From Nonomuraea muscovyensis (GTDB lineage Bacteria > Actinomycetota > Actinomycetes > Streptosporangiales > Streptosporangiaceae), in assembly GCF_014207745.1 (NCBI RefSeq), contig NZ_JACHJB010000001.1, positions 1,550,001 through 1,614,000 of the forward strand: a stretch of 64,000 nt of DNA, read 5' to 3'. Below are positions 62,452 to 64,000 of this stretch, piece after piece. Both the position numbers and the translations under genes were made by a program. Under the pieces are notes generated by a model, which was not told the DNA's origin, made no database searches, and worked only from the letters and a program-made list of their open reading frames with translations. Position 1 is the stretch's first letter; every line of letters starts with the position of its first letter.

Positions 62452-62717
62452 CCGAAGACGACGACCTATGGCCTGTGGTCCCTTCGGAGGTCGCGGCTGA
62501 CACGCTCGCCGATCCATCAGTCTCGGCAGCAGTGTTCTCGACTGTGGCTGCACTCACCGTTGCCATCTGCGAGGACCCTTGGCTCGCGGGCAGTGACCAG
62601 GTCGGCGCCGATCCCGACTGGCGAGAGATCCTCATCCCCAAGGGATATGGCATCGCTGAGTACCGGATCGACCGAAAGAATCAACAGGTGCTCCTCACCC
62701 GTATCGTCCTGTTCTGA
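62448..62717 (+). CDS. Possible RelE/ParE-like toxin partner
   Basis: An 89-residue protein from the GTG at 62448. An acidic helix-rich start (TEDDDLWPVVPSEVAADTLA) and a hydrophobic middle (SAAVFSTVAALTVAICEDPW) precede DWREILIPKGYGIAEYRIDR and KNQQVLLTRIVLF, which looks like the C-terminal strands of RelE/ParE folds (Y-R-I-D...V-x-L-x-R-I). The N-terminal half is not typical of RelE, so the assignment is tentative. It is coupled to the antitoxin-like gene. A 12-bp tandem repeat begins at its stop codon. Confidence 0.4.
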   Translation: MTEDDDLWPVVPSEVAADTLADPSVSAAVFSTVAALTVAICEDPWLAGSDQVGADPDWREILIPKGYGIAEYRIDRKNQQVLLTRIVLF

Positions 62718-62736
62718 CAGTGTGTCTGACAGTGTG
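62713..62736. repeat. 12-bp tandem duplication at the end of the toxin-like gene
   Basis: TCTGACAGTGTG twice in direct succession, 62713-62724 and 62725-62736. The stop codon (TGA) of the toxin-like gene lies in the first copy. It is just upstream of the DUF255 start and may mark a repair or insertion scar. Confidence 0.75.
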
Positions 62737-62749
62737 AGAGCCTGGCCTT

Positions 62750-64000
<1,251 letters not shown>

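Overview
The window is chromosomal DNA of a very GC-rich, mycothiol-producing actinobacterium. The mycothiol amidase gene mca, an F420-type oxidoreductase, frequent GTG starts and leaderless-looking promoters support this. Streptosporangiales is my best guess, but I could not run a taxonomic search.

The backbone is a conserved actinobacterial gene neighbourhood. From memory its order resembles the Mycobacterium tuberculosis Rv1080c-Rv1112 region: ychF, rmuC/DUF6542, ispH, a lipid-droplet-associated protein, xseA, xseB and DUF4245 (5.5-13.5 kb); glpX (17.8 kb); fumarase (25.7 and 32.1 kb); phoH-PIN and uppS (51-53.4 kb); greA, DUF4307, mca, a small membrane protein and a DUF255 thioredoxin-like protein (58-64 kb). 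Accessory modules lie between these genes.

Region by region. At 1-5.2 kb is a minus-strand conjugation-like cluster: TcpC, a small membrane protein, and a long TcpE-type membrane protein fused to a MinD/ParA-like domain. At 14.2-17.4 kb are three HTH regulators and a small membrane protein, with CGTTCCG/CGGAACG half-sites repeating every 10 bp upstream of two of the regulators. At 19.6-25.7 kb are membrane proteins, an inositol/sugar-type dehydrogenase plus isomerase pair, and a MocR-type regulator divergent from an EamA exporter. At 27.5-33.5 kb are a class I fumarase, Fe/Mn superoxide dismutase with a possible Nur box, two Ser/Thr kinases and class II fumarase.

At 33.5-45.3 kb a double-IclR regulator faces pcaIJF. 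Next come trpD, preceded by a Trp-Trp leader peptide and a four-segment attenuator, and then a run that fits (R)-3-hydroxybutyrate use: dehydrogenase, PucR-type regulator, MHS-family symporter, two hydrolases (one secreted). Together the CoA-transferase, thiolase and dehydrogenase could carry 3-hydroxybutyrate through acetoacetate to acetyl-CoA. At 45.2-51.1 kb are envelope functions: a GT2 glycosyltransferase, a lytic-transglycosylase-like protein and a two-component system with a lipoprotein. At 54.2-56.8 kb GTP-dependent PEP carboxykinase lies behind three palindromes resembling DasR sites. At 62.1-62.7 kb a toxin-antitoxin-like pair sits between a 52-bp relic of the DUF255 gene and the intact gene, which runs off the right edge.

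No tRNA, rRNA, CRISPR array, transposase or phage gene was recognised. The best leads are the trpD attenuator, the HTH operator arrays, the operators at pckG, the TcpE-MinD fusion, and the DUF255 relic beside the toxin-antitoxin-like pair.
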